Below are positions 18,833 to 28,440 of a DNA stretch of 64,000 nucleotides, one piece after another. The stretch spans positions 124,001-188,000 of the forward strand of contig NZ_JAZHFS010000003.1 in the NCBI RefSeq assembly GCF_036541405.1, in the 5' to 3' direction. This DNA comes from Clostridium_AD frigoriphilum (GTDB lineage Bacteria > Bacillota > Clostridia > Clostridiales > Clostridiaceae). The position numbers and the translations under genes were made by a program. The notes beneath the pieces are model-generated. The model was given only the letters and a program-made list of their open reading frames with translations, was not told where the DNA came from and did no database searches. Within the stretch, counting starts at the first letter, position 1. Each line of letters begins with the position of its first letter.

Positions 18833-20089
18833 ATGCGAATACTTCACACATCAGATTGGCATTTGGGGAAGACATTAGAGCAATATAGTAGGCTAGAGGA
18901 ACAGAAAGAATTCCTAAAAGAATTCATAGAAATAGTTAAAAATAATGATATAGATTTAGTTCTTATAGCTGGAGATATATATGATAATGGTAACCCACCA
19001 GCAAAGGCAGAAAAAATGTTCTATAGTACTATTAGCGATATAACAAGTAGTGGTAAGACTGCGGTGCTTGTTATTGCAGGTAATCATGACAATCCGGAAA
19101 GATTAGTAGCTGCAAGCTCCCTTGCATATGAGCATGGAGTGATACTCCTTGGGGAACCTAAAAGTATAGCAAGGCAAGGTGTTTTTGGTGAATATAATAC
19201 GGCTAATAATTACGATTTTGAAATAATAGAAAGTGGCGAAGGATATATTGAGCTAAGTATAAGAGGAGAAAAGGCTGTTATATTAACACTTCCTTATCCA
19301 AGCGAAAAAAGGCTGAACGAAGTACTGACTACAGAATTAAATGATGAGGATAGACAGAAAAGTTATTCGGATAGAATCGGAGAGTTGTTTGATGATTTAT
19401 CCCTTAAATATAGAGATGACACAATAAATCTAGTAATATCCCACCTATATGTTATGGGGGGAGAGGAGAGTGGATCTGAGAGAAGTATACAACTAGGGGG
19501 AAGCCTCTCTGTATCTCCTACTAAGTTCCCAAAGAAAGCACAATATTGCGCCCTAGGACATCTTCATAGGCCACAAAAGGTTCCGGGAACTAAGGGCAAA
19601 ATAAGATATTCTGGTTCTCCAATTCAATATAGCAAAAGTGAAATAAACTATAGCAAGGGAGCATATCTTGTAGATGTTAAAGCTGGATCAGAGGCTGAAA
19701 TATCAAATATTTTGTTTAGAAACTATAAACCAATAGAAATATGGAAATGTGATAGCACAGAGGTTGCATTAGAGAAGTGTAAGCTTGAGGGCGAAAAGAA
19801 AATTTGGGTGTATCTTGAAATAAAGACTAAGGAAATAATAAGCACAGAGAACATAAAGGAAATGAAAAGATTAAGGCCAGACATAGTATCGATTCAGCCA
19901 ATAATAGGTGAAATCGAAGATATTAAAGAATTAAAAGAAAGCTTGAGGGAAAAATCCATGGAGGAAATGTTCAAAGAATATTTTGTGCTTGCAAAGGGTG
20001 GTCTTGAGCCAACAAGTGAGTTAATGGAATTGTTCTTAAGTATAGCATTAGATGAGGAGGAAACCAAAGATGAAACCAGTAAGTCTTAA
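18833..20089 (+). CDS. sbcD: Exonuclease SbcCD subunit D
   Basis: Mre11-type metallophosphoesterase nuclease that, with SbcC, cleaves hairpins and blocked DNA ends. The family start MRILHTSDWHLGK is seen, followed by AGDIYDNG near 50, AGNHDNPER near 87, and the HLYVMGG and ALGHLHRPQ metal-binding histidines. The length is 418 residues. ATG 18833 is chosen because AAAGGAG lies 9-10 nt upstream and the family N-terminus begins there; the GTG at 18824 would add three residues. The end overlaps sbcC by 20 bp. Confidence 0.96.
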   Translation: MRILHTSDWHLGKTLEQYSRLEEQKEFLKEFIEIVKNNDIDLVLIAGDIYDNGNPPAKAEKMFYSTISDITSSGKTAVLVIAGNHDNPERLVAASSLAYEHGVILLGEPKSIARQGVFGEYNTANNYDFEIIESGEGYIELSIRGEKAVILTLPYPSEKRLNEVLTTELNDEDRQKSYSDRIGELFDDLSLKYRDDTINLVISHLYVMGGEESGSERSIQLGGSLSVSPTKFPKKAQYCALGHLHRPQKVPGTKGKIRYSGSPIQYSKSEINYSKGAYLVDVKAGSEAEISNILFRNYKPIEIWKCDSTEVALEKCKLEGEKKIWVYLEIKTKEIISTENIKEMKRLRPDIVSIQPIIGEIEDIKELKESLREKSMEEMFKEYFVLAKGGLEPTSELMELFLSIALDEEETKDETSKS

Positions 20090-23000
20090 AATAAAAGGGT
20101 TAAATTCTTTTGTAGAGCAGCAAACTATAGAATTCTCAAAGCTTACAGAAAAAGGACTCTTCGGAATATTTGGGCCAACAGCTAGTGGTAAATCAACTAT
20201 ATTAGATGGGATAACTATAGCTCTATACGGAAAAGTATCAAGGGATACTAAAGAGTTTGTAAATACAGAAACAAATGTAGTAGAAATAAGTTTTGATTTC
20301 GAAATAGGACTAGGTAAAGGTCGCACGTCATATAGAGCAGAAAGATGTATAAAAAGATTAAAAACTGGAAACTTTAAAACTGCTTATGCAAGGCTAATCG
20401 AGACAAATAAAGAAAATATTGATGAGAACAAAGTTATCGCAGAAGGGCCAAGAGATTTAGAGGAAAATATTATAAGTATTGTAGGACTAAAAGTTGAGGA
20501 TTTTACAAGGTCAGTAGTATTACCTCAGGGCAAATTCAATGAATTTTTAAAGCTATCAGGAAAAGACAGAAGAGATATGCTTGAGAGAATATTTGCTCTT
20601 GAGAAATATGGTTCTAAACTTTATGATAAGATAAAAAAAGTTAGGAATGAAAATTTAAACACTAAAACTTTGCTTGAGGGTGAAATGAAGGGTTATGAGA
20701 ATGTAGATGAAGAATCACATAATCAAATAAAGCAAACGCTTGTAATTTTAAAGGAAGAAGAAAAGGAGATTAAACTTCAGAAAAGTACTTTAGATAAAGG
20801 GTATGAAGTATATAAAAATATTTTTGAATTACAAAAGGAAAAGAGTAAGTATGTAAAAAGGGAAGAGTTGCTAAAACTTCAAGAGGAAGACATAGAAAAT
20901 AAAAAAGTAAAATTTACAAAAGGAAGTTTAGCGTTAAATGTAAAACCTTATATTGAAAATGTTTCAGAGACTCAAAAAAGCTTAACTATAAACGGAGAGA
21001 AACTTCAAAAATTAATTAAAGATTATGAAGCTATTTCTCAAAAACTAGAGGTAACCAAAATATCTTATGAGGAAGCCTGGAAGTCTAAAAATGATAAATT
21101 ACCAACTTTGATTGAAAAGGAAGTAAGTTTAAAGCAAGCATCAAATATTGAAGAAAAAATAATTTATTTAGCTAATGAAAAAGATGTTTTATTAAAAAAA
21201 CATAAGGAACTTACTCATAATTTAGCTGATAAAAACTCAAAAACATCAATAATTCTTATTAATAAAGAAAAGCTAGAGAAGCAGTTACAATTATGTGAAA
21301 CAAAATTAAATGAAATAGAAATATTGCCAGAGTATAGGGAAAAACTGTACAAAACTTATAATAGTGAATTAGAAGTAACTTCAGCTACTAAAAATGTTAA
21401 TGAACTTAAAAATAAAGGTGAAACCTTGAAGAAGACCTTGGCTAGTACAGAGCTACTTCATAATAAAGCTAAACTTAAATTGAAAGATGAACAAGATAAA
21501 TTAGCGCTTTTAGAAGAAAAAAGTGTGGAACTAGCGAATGATTTCCCGGGAGATAATAAGTTGCTCTTAGATAATCAAGAAGCTTATAACACAATTAAGG
21601 TAAAACTTGAAAAGGCTGTAGAAGATCATAAAAAAAAGGATGAACTTAAGGCTAAATATGAAAGTGTAAACACAAAAACTGAAAAAGTTAGGTTAAATAT
21701 AAAAAATGTAGAAAAATCTATAGAAACTATGAAAGACAAAGTTGAAAAATTAGATCATGAGATAAAAGAAATAGAGATAGGAAACATGGCAGTAGATTTA
21801 GCTTCTAATTTGAAAGAAGGAGATCTATGCCCAGTATGTGGTGCGGAGCATCATCCTAAAATAGCAGAGTTAAAAGAAGATACAGATTTAAAAGGGTTAC
21901 AGAGTTTAAAACGAAGTCATGCTGAAAACCTAGAAAAGCTATCGAAGGATTATCAAAATGAGTTAATAGTACTTGCTGGATTTTCAAAAGATGAGGAGTA
22001 TATAAATAATCAATTATTAGAAGTAAACAAAAATCTTAAGGATATAAATATAAAAGAGCTTGAGGATGAAAAAAACAAGAGTGAATTATCATTACTCCAG
22101 TTTAAAGAAAAGATCGAATTATATAATAAACAAAAGACGGAACTAGAAGTGATACTTACCAAATCTCGAGAAGAAAAAAGTAAAGTAGCTATGGATGAGG
22201 CAAAACTTGGAGAAGGTTTAAGAAAAGAAAGTGAAGCATTATTAGTTTTGCAAAAGGATATCTCTATTGCGGGTGAGAGGTTAGAGTTACTTTCTCAAAG
22301 TCATAAACTTTTAAATGAAGACTTATTACGTGAAGAGGAGTCTTTTAAGCAGGAACAAAATGAGAATGAAGAATCAATATCTATAAAAGAAAAGATTTTG
22401 CAAATTAAAAATATAGACAATGAAGTAATAAAACTTACATCACAGGTTAGAAAAAATAGATCAGAACTTGTAACACTAGAAAAGGAAAGAGAAGCTATAG
22501 ATAAGACTTTAAGGGAACTTACCAACTTGAAAACAGAAATAGAAACAAGTGGCAAGGAGAAAAGGGCGGAAATAGAACGCTTGACGCTTCAGATAGTGGA
22601 GCTTTGTGGATTTACGCCTACAGTGGATCATACCCCTAAAATTGAAGTAGAAAAGGTAAGAGTTGAAATTAAAGGGATCACTTTAAAGGAATCAAGTCTA
22701 AAAGCGGTCTTTGAAAGAGAAAGTATAGAGAAACAAAAGGTTTTAACTCAGAAAACTAGCGAGGAAAATAAAAAAGAAATGTTATCTAAGATGTTAATTG
22801 AGGGACAAGAAAAATTAAACATATCCCTTAATGAGAATTCCTTTGAAGATACTGAAACAGTCCTACTTCACTCCGTTTCAAGAGAAGTTTTGGTAATCTT
22901 CGAGAAAGAAATAAAACAGTATGAGGAACTTAAACGTAACCTTATAGATAACTTAAAAAGACTTGAAATCTTACTTCAAGGGAAAGAAGTAGATGTTACT

Positions 23001-23669
23001 TTATTTGAAGAATTAAAAGAAAAAAGAGAAGTTATTGGAACGGTTCTAGAGGAAAAGACCAAAGCAATAGGTGCTCAATTTAGGGCGCTTGAGGAAATGG
23101 AGAAAAAGATACAAGAAATTAAAACCCTTTTAACAAAGAAAAAATCAGTAGAGCATAAAATAGGTCTTTTAAGAGAACTCGACACTCTTATTCAAGGAAA
23201 TAAATTTGTTGAATACGTAGCTATGAAGCAACTAAAATATATATCTATGGAAGCTTCAAAACGGTTAAAAGAGATAACAAGGGGACGTTACGCATTGGAG
23301 CTTGATGCTAATGGAGCATTTGTAATGAGAGATGATTTTAATGGAGGGATAAGACGTGAAACTAACACATTATCAGGAGGAGAAACCTTCTTAACATCAT
23401 TATGTCTTGCACTTGCACTTTCTTCGCAAATTCAATTAAAGGGTAGTGCACCACTTGAATTCTTCTTTTTAGATGAAGGGTTTGGAACATTAGATACTGA
23501 TCTATTAGATGTAGTAATGAATTCACTTGAAAAACTACATTCAAGTACATTGTCTGTGGGAATAATAAGTCATGTGGAGGAGCTTCGTAATAGGGTCCCA
23601 ATAAAACTAATAGTTACTCCAGCAGAGCAAGGGCAGGGTGGCAGCAAGGTAAAACTAGAGTATACGTAA
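20070..23669 (+). CDS. sbcC: Exonuclease SbcCD subunit C
   Basis: Rad50-like SMC ATPase of the SbcCD nuclease, about 1199 residues. Walker A is GPTASGKST near residue 34. Long coiled-coil arms rich in Lys and Glu flank a zinc hook CPVCGAEHH near residue 590. The C-terminal half has the ABC signature TLSGGETFLTSL near 1105 and Walker B FFFLDEGFGTLD near 1135. GAGGAGGAAA sits well for ATG 20070. It overlaps sbcD, as expected for a stoichiometric complex. A repeat element begins 12 bp after the stop codon. Confidence 0.96.
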   Translation: MKPVSLKIKGLNSFVEQQTIEFSKLTEKGLFGIFGPTASGKSTILDGITIALYGKVSRDTKEFVNTETNVVEISFDFEIGLGKGRTSYRAERCIKRLKTGNFKTAYARLIETNKENIDENKVIAEGPRDLEENIISIVGLKVEDFTRSVVLPQGKFNEFLKLSGKDRRDMLERIFALEKYGSKLYDKIKKVRNENLNTKTLLEGEMKGYENVDEESHNQIKQTLVILKEEEKEIKLQKSTLDKGYEVYKNIFELQKEKSKYVKREELLKLQEEDIENKKVKFTKGSLALNVKPYIENVSETQKSLTINGEKLQKLIKDYEAISQKLEVTKISYEEAWKSKNDKLPTLIEKEVSLKQASNIEEKIIYLANEKDVLLKKHKELTHNLADKNSKTSIILINKEKLEKQLQLCETKLNEIEILPEYREKLYKTYNSELEVTSATKNVNELKNKGETLKKTLASTELLHNKAKLKLKDEQDKLALLEEKSVELANDFPGDNKLLLDNQEAYNTIKVKLEKAVEDHKKKDELKAKYESVNTKTEKVRLNIKNVEKSIETMKDKVEKLDHEIKEIEIGNMAVDLASNLKEGDLCPVCGAEHHPKIAELKEDTDLKGLQSLKRSHAENLEKLSKDYQNELIVLAGFSKDEEYINNQLLEVNKNLKDINIKELEDEKNKSELSLLQFKEKIELYNKQKTELEVILTKSREEKSKVAMDEAKLGEGLRKESEALLVLQKDISIAGERLELLSQSHKLLNEDLLREEESFKQEQNENEESISIKEKILQIKNIDNEVIKLTSQVRKNRSELVTLEKEREAIDKTLRELTNLKTEIETSGKEKRAEIERLTLQIVELCGFTPTVDHTPKIEVEKVRVEIKGITLKESSLKAVFERESIEKQKVLTQKTSEENKKEMLSKMLIEGQEKLNISLNENSFEDTETVLLHSVSREVLVIFEKEIKQYEELKRNLIDNLKRLEILLQGKEVDVTLFEELKEKREVIGTVLEEKTKAIGAQFRALEEMEKKIQEIKTLLTKKKSVEHKIGLLRELDTLIQGNKFVEYVAMKQLKYISMEASKRLKEITRGRYALELDANGAFVMRDDFNGGIRRETNTLSGGETFLTSLCLALALSSQIQLKGSAPLEFFFLDEGFGTLDTDLLDVVMNSLEKLHSSTLSVGIISHVEELRNRVPIKLIVTPAEQGQGGSKVKLEYT

Positions 23670-23680
23670 AAGGAGAGGCC

Positions 23681-23909
23681 ATTTCTCCTTCGGACCTTGC
23701 AATTAGAGCTTGGAACGTGAAATATGATTAAGAAATTCTAATCTTTTGCAAAGATAAAATTCTCTATCGCTCACACTCGACGTCCTGTCTCGGGTTCGCT
23801 AGCCTGCCGTCCTGGCAGGCTTACGAGAATTTTATATCAGCAAAAGAAGAATTTCTAAATTCAATTTCAATGTTTCTGCGCATCTTCTTGCAAGTCCCTA
23901 TGGAGAAAT
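23681..23909. repeat. Palindromic intergenic element, copy B
   Basis: A 229-bp member of the family described at 2.0 kb, in the opposite orientation. The ends ATTTCTCC (23681) and GGAGAAAT (to 23909) are complementary. The core carries TCGACGTCCTGTCTC and a hairpin with the arms GCCTGCC and GGCAGGC. It follows sbcC and may shape the end of that transcript. The 23910-24093 stretch beyond it is AT-rich with a small hairpin TCGTTCC/GGAACGA near 23955 and no gene. Confidence 0.8.
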
Positions 23910-24093
23910 TTCATATAATTACGACGTATATTTCCAATAATTGTGACTCTTTCGTTCCGGTGGAACGAAATTCGAGAAATTCTGAATAAAGATATGTAGA
24001 TGCGACGGCCTACGGCCAAGGGAATTTAGGGGGGAACTCTTGAATATTTTTCATGGGACTAATATTTTATAATTAAACATTATCATAATGAGG

Positions 24094-24309
24094 GTGAAAG
24101 CATATAGGAGTGTGATAGATAGTATATAATGAGTTTTACAGAATCTTAGTTTATGCAATGTAAAATTCACGTAAGCAACCCAGGACGGGTTGCTAGCACT
24201 TCTGAGACAGGACGTCGAATAAGTGCGTTAGAGAATTTTTCATGAAATAAACTTAGATTCTGTTAACAAATGCTCCACTATCAGAACATCCTAGATACTA
24301 AAGCGTCAC
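24094..24309. repeat. Palindromic intergenic element, copy D (diverged subtype)
   Basis: About 216 bp. It keeps the family core GAGACAGGACGTCGA and the TAAAATTCACGTAAG-type inner stem, but has different ends: GTGAAAGCATATAGG on the left, and on the right text that reads AGTATCTAGGATG in complement. The hairpin here is CAACCCAGGACGGGTTG. The ends match the half elements at 29.1 and 30.1 kb, which defines a second subtype. Confidence 0.7.
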
Positions 24310-24347
24310 GGTGATCATATTATTAGGATTAAAACGGAGGAAAACAA

Positions 24348-24617
24348 ATGAAGATATTTTTATATTATATTTTAGCTATTAATTTGTACGGGATTTTTGT
24401 AATGTATTCGGATAAGAACAAATCAAGAAAGGGAAAATGGAGAACTCCAGAGAAGACACTTTTTACTATAGCTATTGCTTATGGTGCTTTGGGAATATTT
24501 ATAGGTATGCGATTATTTAGGCATAAAACTAAACATAATAAATTTGTTATAGGAATACCAGCGATTCTTATAGTTCAAATATTTATATTCTTTAAATATA
24601 TTTATAGAGTATTTTAA
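24348..24617 (+). CDS. DUF1294 family small membrane protein
   Basis: 89 residues with three predicted hydrophobic segments (about 3-20, 38-55 and 67-85) separated by a short basic loop KNKSRKGKWRTPEK. The pattern, including RxPEKTL and GxxxGMRxFRHKT, fits the DUF1294 family, whose function is not established. A GGAGG site precedes ATG 24348. A strong terminator overlaps the stop codon, so it is a single-gene unit. Confidence 0.85.
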   Translation: MKIFLYYILAINLYGIFVMYSDKNKSRKGKWRTPEKTLFTIAIAYGALGIFIGMRLFRHKTKHNKFVIGIPAILIVQIFIFFKYIYRVF

Positions 24618-24664
24618 AACGAGGCACATATTGAAATTAACATTCAGTATGTGCCTCGTTTTAT
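24616..24664 (+). terminator. Terminator after the DUF1294 gene
   Basis: 15-bp arms 24616-24630 and 24648-24662 with a T-rich 3-prime side. The A-rich left arm also makes it a possible terminator in the other direction. Confidence 0.85.
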
Positions 24665-24722
24665 ATATTTTTTATGAGGTTCTTATTCTAAGGGCTTTTG
24701 TTATATAGTGTTAATTTTAGAT

Positions 24723-24751
24723 TTGACATAAATATGTATATAATCTATAAT
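24723..24751 (+). promoter_or_regulatory. Consensus sigma-A promoter
   Basis: A perfect TTGACA at 24723-24728, a 17-bp spacer and a perfect TATAAT at 24746-24751. Transcription would start about 7 nt later, just before the ZTP aptamer. Confidence 0.9.
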
Positions 24752-24773
24752 TTAATAAAAATCAATAATTAAT

Positions 24774-24872
24774 TATGCAACTGGCGGAAATGGTGTTTAC
24801 CATAGGGAGCATGACTAAAGAAGAATATCGACCGCCTGGGTAAAATAAAATTTTATTCAGGCGTTTTTTTTA
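24774..24872 (+). promoter_or_regulatory. ZTP (pfl) riboswitch with terminator
   Basis: The aptamer shows the pfl hallmarks: ACTGGCGGAAATGG at 24780, GGGAGCATGA near 24805, and the conserved 3-prime block CGACCGCCTGGG at 24829-24840. The CCGCCTG of that block can pair instead with CAGGCG at 24858-24864, followed by eight T, which forms an intrinsic terminator. This mutually exclusive pairing is the usual design in which ZMP/ZTP binding prevents termination. The gene downstream consumes ZMP (AICAR), which fits. Confidence 0.92.
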
Positions 24873-24897
24873 TCAAATTATATAGGAGGTTTTGTTT

Positions 24898-26073
24898 ATG
24901 ACAAATTCAGAGGTTATACTTAAATATGGATGTAATCCACATCAAGGCTCAGCTAAAATCTACATGAAAAACAAGGAACTACCATTTGAAATTCTTAATG
25001 GAAACCCAGGTTATATTAATTTTATGGATGCATTTAATTCATGGCAATTGGTGAAAGAATTAAAACAAGCAATAGGATTACCAGCAGCATCATCTTTTAA
25101 ACATGTAAGTCCAGCGGGTGCTGCAGTGGGGATTCCTTTAAGTGATGTGTTAAAAAAAGCATATTTTGTTGAAAACATAGAATTATCCCCTGTTGCCACT
25201 GCATATGCAAGAGCCAGAGGTGCAGATAGGATGTCATCATTTGGTGATTGGGTGGCTATAAGTGATGTTGTTGATTTACCTACAGCAATGATTTTAAAAC
25301 AATCTGTATCAGATGGAGTAATTGCACCTAGCTATACAGAGGAAGCTCTGGAACTTTTGACGAAAAAGAAAAAAGGAAATTTTAACATTATTAAAATGGA
25401 TCCAAATTATGAACCTGAAGATATTGAAAAGAGAGAAATATATGGTATAACATTTGAGCAGAAAAGAAATAATATTAAATTAGAACAGAAAATGCTTAAT
25501 AATGTAGTAACTAATAATAAAAATATTACAGATGATGCAAGACGAGACTTACTTATTTCAATGATTACATTAAAATATACTCAGTCAAATTCTGTTTGTT
25601 TTGTTTTAGATGGTCAAGTAATTGGGGTCGGTGCAGGGCAACAATCCAGAATACATTGCACAAGACTGGCGGCGTCGAAAGCTGATATATGGTATTTAAG
25701 GCAGCATCCAAGTGTTCTTAATTTATCATTCAAAGATGGTATATCAAGACCTAATAAAGATAATGTTATAGATCAATACCTTAGGGACGACACTACGCCT
25801 ATAGAGATGAGGGAATGGGGCGAAGTGCTTAATGAAATACCTAAAAGGTTAACAAAGAAAGAAAAAGCCTCATGGATATCTAATTTATCAGGGGTATCTT
25901 TAGGCTCAGATGCGTTCTTTCCATTTAGAGACAATATAGATAGAGCATTTCAAAGTGGGGTAGAATATATTGTACAACCTGGTGGTTCAATAAGAGACGA
26001 CATAGTAGTAAAAGCATGTAATGAATATAATATAGCAATGGCTTGTTCAAATACGAGATTATTTCATCATTAG
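24898..26073 (+). CDS. Stand-alone AICAR transformylase (PurH-like, transformylase domain only)
   Basis: Transfers a formyl group from 10-formyl-tetrahydrofolate to AICAR in purine synthesis. The 391 residues correspond to the AICARFT part of PurH. The catalytic Lys-His pair is visible in SSFKHVSPAGAA near residue 65 and family blocks such as GAGQQSRIHCTRLA near 245 are present. The N-terminal IMP cyclohydrolase domain of ordinary PurH is absent, so either a separate cyclohydrolase exists elsewhere or this is a second, specialised enzyme. AGGAGGT is 7 nt before ATG 24898; the earlier TTG at 24892 is too close. The ZTP riboswitch directly upstream senses its substrate pool. Confidence 0.9.
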   Translation: MTNSEVILKYGCNPHQGSAKIYMKNKELPFEILNGNPGYINFMDAFNSWQLVKELKQAIGLPAASSFKHVSPAGAAVGIPLSDVLKKAYFVENIELSPVATAYARARGADRMSSFGDWVAISDVVDLPTAMILKQSVSDGVIAPSYTEEALELLTKKKKGNFNIIKMDPNYEPEDIEKREIYGITFEQKRNNIKLEQKMLNNVVTNNKNITDDARRDLLISMITLKYTQSNSVCFVLDGQVIGVGAGQQSRIHCTRLAASKADIWYLRQHPSVLNLSFKDGISRPNKDNVIDQYLRDDTTPIEMREWGEVLNEIPKRLTKKEKASWISNLSGVSLGSDAFFPFRDNIDRAFQSGVEYIVQPGGSIRDDIVVKACNEYNIAMACSNTRLFHH

Positions 26074-26144
26074 AAAACCAATAAATACTTTAGATACTAA
26101 GCTGAAGGTATTATCATCAGGAAAACAATTTATAAGTATATAAA

Positions 26145-26184
26145 AACAAAGGTACTATTCATATGGATAGTACCTTTGTTCCTA
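26145..26184 (+). terminator. Terminator after the AICAR transformylase
   Basis: 14-bp arms at 26145-26158 and 26167-26180, loop of 8 nt, T-rich tail. The 26185-26373 region that follows is AT-rich with no recognised feature. Confidence 0.85.
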
Positions 26185-26373
26185 TTGTTTTATATGAGAG
26201 CAAATATGTTTCATTTTTGAAAATCAAAAACAATTAAAGATAAATTATTTTTATGGACATAATAGTTATTTAAATAATTACTAATTTACCTTATACGAAA
26301 ATAATTGAAGAAAACATAAGTTTATCAAAAGGTTTGTGTGTCCTAATTATAAATTAGAAAGAAGGGATTTGAT

Positions 26374-26532
26374 ATGGAACTTGCGCCAGTATATACAATC
26401 GCAATTTCGTTAATTGGGTGTATTTTACTTTCAATATTCAACAAGAAATTAAAGTCAAAAACAGTAACTATAATAGAATATACATTAATAGTTATCACAA
26501 TGATAGGGGTTATATTATTGTTTTTTACCTAG
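26374..26532 (+). CDS. Hypothetical 52-residue membrane protein
   Basis: An ATG preceded by GAAGGGATTTGAT opens a 52-codon frame. It encodes two hydrophobic segments (about 6-22 and 34-51) around a short basic loop with NKKLKSK, a two-helix hairpin. I do not recognise the family. The ribosome site and the membrane pattern support a real gene; there is no other evidence. A long hairpin lies 44 bp downstream. Confidence 0.6.
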   Translation: MELAPVYTIAISLIGCILLSIFNKKLKSKTVTIIEYTLIVITMIGVILLFFT

Positions 26533-26576
26533 TGACAATTAAATCATCCTCTGCGGAGCTGCAATATTAAAGAACT

Positions 26577-26622
26577 CAGAAGGAAAGTCTCCCACTTTTA
26601 GAAGTGGGAGACTTTCCTTCTG
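26577..26622. terminator. Perfect 21-bp hairpin between converging genes
   Basis: Arms 26577-26597 and 26602-26622 with a 4-nt loop TTAG lie between the small membrane gene and the peroxidase gene on the other strand. The T-tract is poor on both sides, as in the hairpin after glnS. It is a probable bidirectional terminator. Confidence 0.65.
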
Positions 26623-26652
26623 AAATTTCGTTAAACAAACAGCTTATTTAAT

Positions 26653-27183
26653 TTATATTAAAGATTTAATATTTTCTTCTATTTTCTCTGGCTCAAATGT
26701 TGGAGCAAATCTAGCAATAACTTTACCAGTTTTATCTACAAGAAATTTTGTGAAATTCCATTTGATATCAGATTTAGTTGTATTAAATCCTAAACCTGAT
26801 AATTTAGTATATAAACCTTCTGATGCAGCATCCTCAGCAGCTGTAGGAGCTTCTTTTTTTAGGAATTTATATAATTCATTTGTATTTTCACCATTTACAT
26901 CTATTTTAGCAAAAGTTTTAAAAGTTGTACCATATGTTATTGCACAAAAATTAGAAATTTCCTCATTGGTTCCTGGAGCTTGCGCAAAAAATTGATTGCT
27001 TGGAAAATCTAATATTTCGAAATTTTCCTTGCCATATTTATCATAAAGGTTTTGAAGTCCTTCATATTGTGGTGTAAAACCACAACCTGTAGCTGTATTA
27101 ACTATTAACAGTACCTTTCCTTTATAATCTTCCATTGAAACCTCATTACCTTCTATAGTTTTTACTTTGTAATCATATATCAT
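26653..27183 (-). CDS. Glutathione peroxidase-family thiol peroxidase (Cys type)
   Basis: Reduces hydroperoxides, in bacteria usually with thioredoxin rather than glutathione. 176 residues. The peroxidatic cysteine lies in NTATGCGFTPQYEGL near residue 36, where animal enzymes carry selenocysteine. The other tetrad residues are in FPSNQF and KWNFTKFLV. ATG 27183 is chosen for its AAAGGAG site; the 13 residues readable upstream overlap the previous gene. It lies 28 bp after the end of the thioredoxin reductase frame on the same strand, so the two are likely one redox operon in which the reductase keeps the peroxidase reduced. Confidence 0.93.
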   Translation of the reverse strand: MIYDYKVKTIEGNEVSMEDYKGKVLLIVNTATGCGFTPQYEGLQNLYDKYGKENFEILDFPSNQFFAQAPGTNEEISNFCAITYGTTFKTFAKIDVNGENTNELYKFLKKEAPTAAEDAASEGLYTKLSGLGFNTTKSDIKWNFTKFLVDKTGKVIARFAPTFEPEKIEENIKSLI

Positions 27184-27211
27184 TTTAATTTCTCCTTTTA
27201 TATTTATTTTT

Positions 27212-28110
27212 TTAATTAACATGTTTAATGTTAAAATTTAAGATTGTTTTTTTCTTTTGTTCATCAACGAAGGCTACAGCAGATAATGCTGCTATATTTC
27301 CCTCACCTGCAGATTTTATGTATTGGTAGGGTACACCAACAATATCTCCAGCGGCAAAACAACCATCTAAGTTAGTTCTCATTTTTTATCTACTTGTACA
27401 TGGTTTTTATCCATCATGAGACCGGGCACTAATTGTCCTGGTGAAACACTATCTCTTAAGATAAAAATGCCGTCTGTAATTATTTCACCATTCTTAAGTA
27501 TTAGTTTAGTGACATTTTCATCGCCAATTATTTCAAGGGGAACATCGTTAATAATTTCTATGGATGAGACTACGTCAGCTTTTTCCTTATACATTGGAAG
27601 ATAATAAACTTTAGATGCAACTGTAGCGATGAAGTTAACTTCATCTTCTTCCTTTTTATCATAAGCTATTATTGTAACAATTTTATTTTTATATAGTGGA
27701 GCATCACAAGTTGCACAATAACCAACGCCTCTACCTAAAAACTTTTCTTCACCTTTAAAGGGTTTCCCAAAACTAACTCCTGTAGCCAATATTATTGAAG
27801 TTGCTTCATATATTTTTTCATTTACCATTAATGCAAAATAATTACCCATGGAATATATGTTATTTATTTTCTCTTCAGTAATAGTTATATCCATTGCTTT
27901 TAGGTGGGATTTAAACTCATCTCTAATCTCAGAGCCACTCTTTCCGTAAAATCCTAAATAATTATTAACTTTCTCAGCCTTTACTAACTTATTACTTAAC
28001 TCATTATTACCAAAAATAATAAAATTTTTATTTCTTATTTTTGCATTTAATGCTGCTGATAATCCTGCAGGCCCAGTACCGACTATTGCAATATCATATC
28101 TTTGACTCAT
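27212..28110 (-). pseudogene. Thioredoxin reductase-like flavoprotein (FFTR type), frameshifted
   Basis: The main frame, 243 codons, has the FAD motif GTGPAGLSAA near residue 11 and the redox pair GYCATCDAP near 132. It stops at 27379 after HVQVDKK. The missing C-terminus, MRTNLDGCFAAGDI and onward (about 55 residues ending at 27212), is present in another frame. The break is in a run of six A at about 27373-27378 (minus strand); seven A would restore one frame of about 297 residues, the normal length. The NADPH-binding GGGxSA and HRRxxxR motifs are replaced (AYDKKEEDE and LPMYKEKAD), as in ferredoxin-dependent flavin thioredoxin reductases of clostridia. It is a pseudogene, a sequencing error, or a slippage-corrected gene. 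Confidence 0.82.
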
Positions 28111-28262
28111 CTTAAGACTCCTTTGGATTAATTACTTTATTATTTTTTGAAATATATTTTATTCAATTAACTTGTATACAATTGATTTTCTAGGATTATT
28201 ATATATCTTATTTTTTTTAGTGTCAATCTAATTCTTTATAATAGTTTTTTTGAAAATGTAAA

Positions 28263-28440
28263 TTTAAGTATGTGGATAACTAACCCTTATAATTAAACTA
28301 AATATAATAAAAATTGTTTGTTATAGAAGTTAATGGGTTTATGAACATGTTATTAGACAAAGTTATCCTCATTCGGTGGATAACTTTGTTTGAATTGTGG
28401 ATGAATTTTTAATTATCTGAAAATTAATTTTCATAGAAAC
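28263..28440 (+). repeat. Repeat R1 with DnaA-box-like sites
   Basis: It starts with TTTAAGTATGTGGATAAC, contains the hairpin AAAGTTATCC/GGATAACTTT at about 28359-28386, and then TGTGGATGA at 28396-28404 and TTTAATTATCTGAAAAT. TGTGGATAA at 28271-28279 is a perfect complement of the DnaA box TTATCCACA. The order of elements is the same in repeat R2. Confidence 0.7.

Noticed and set aside
23940..24050. Possible riboswitch before the DUF1294 gene
   Set aside because: The GACGGCCTACGGCC stretch and small hairpins match no aptamer consensus I know.
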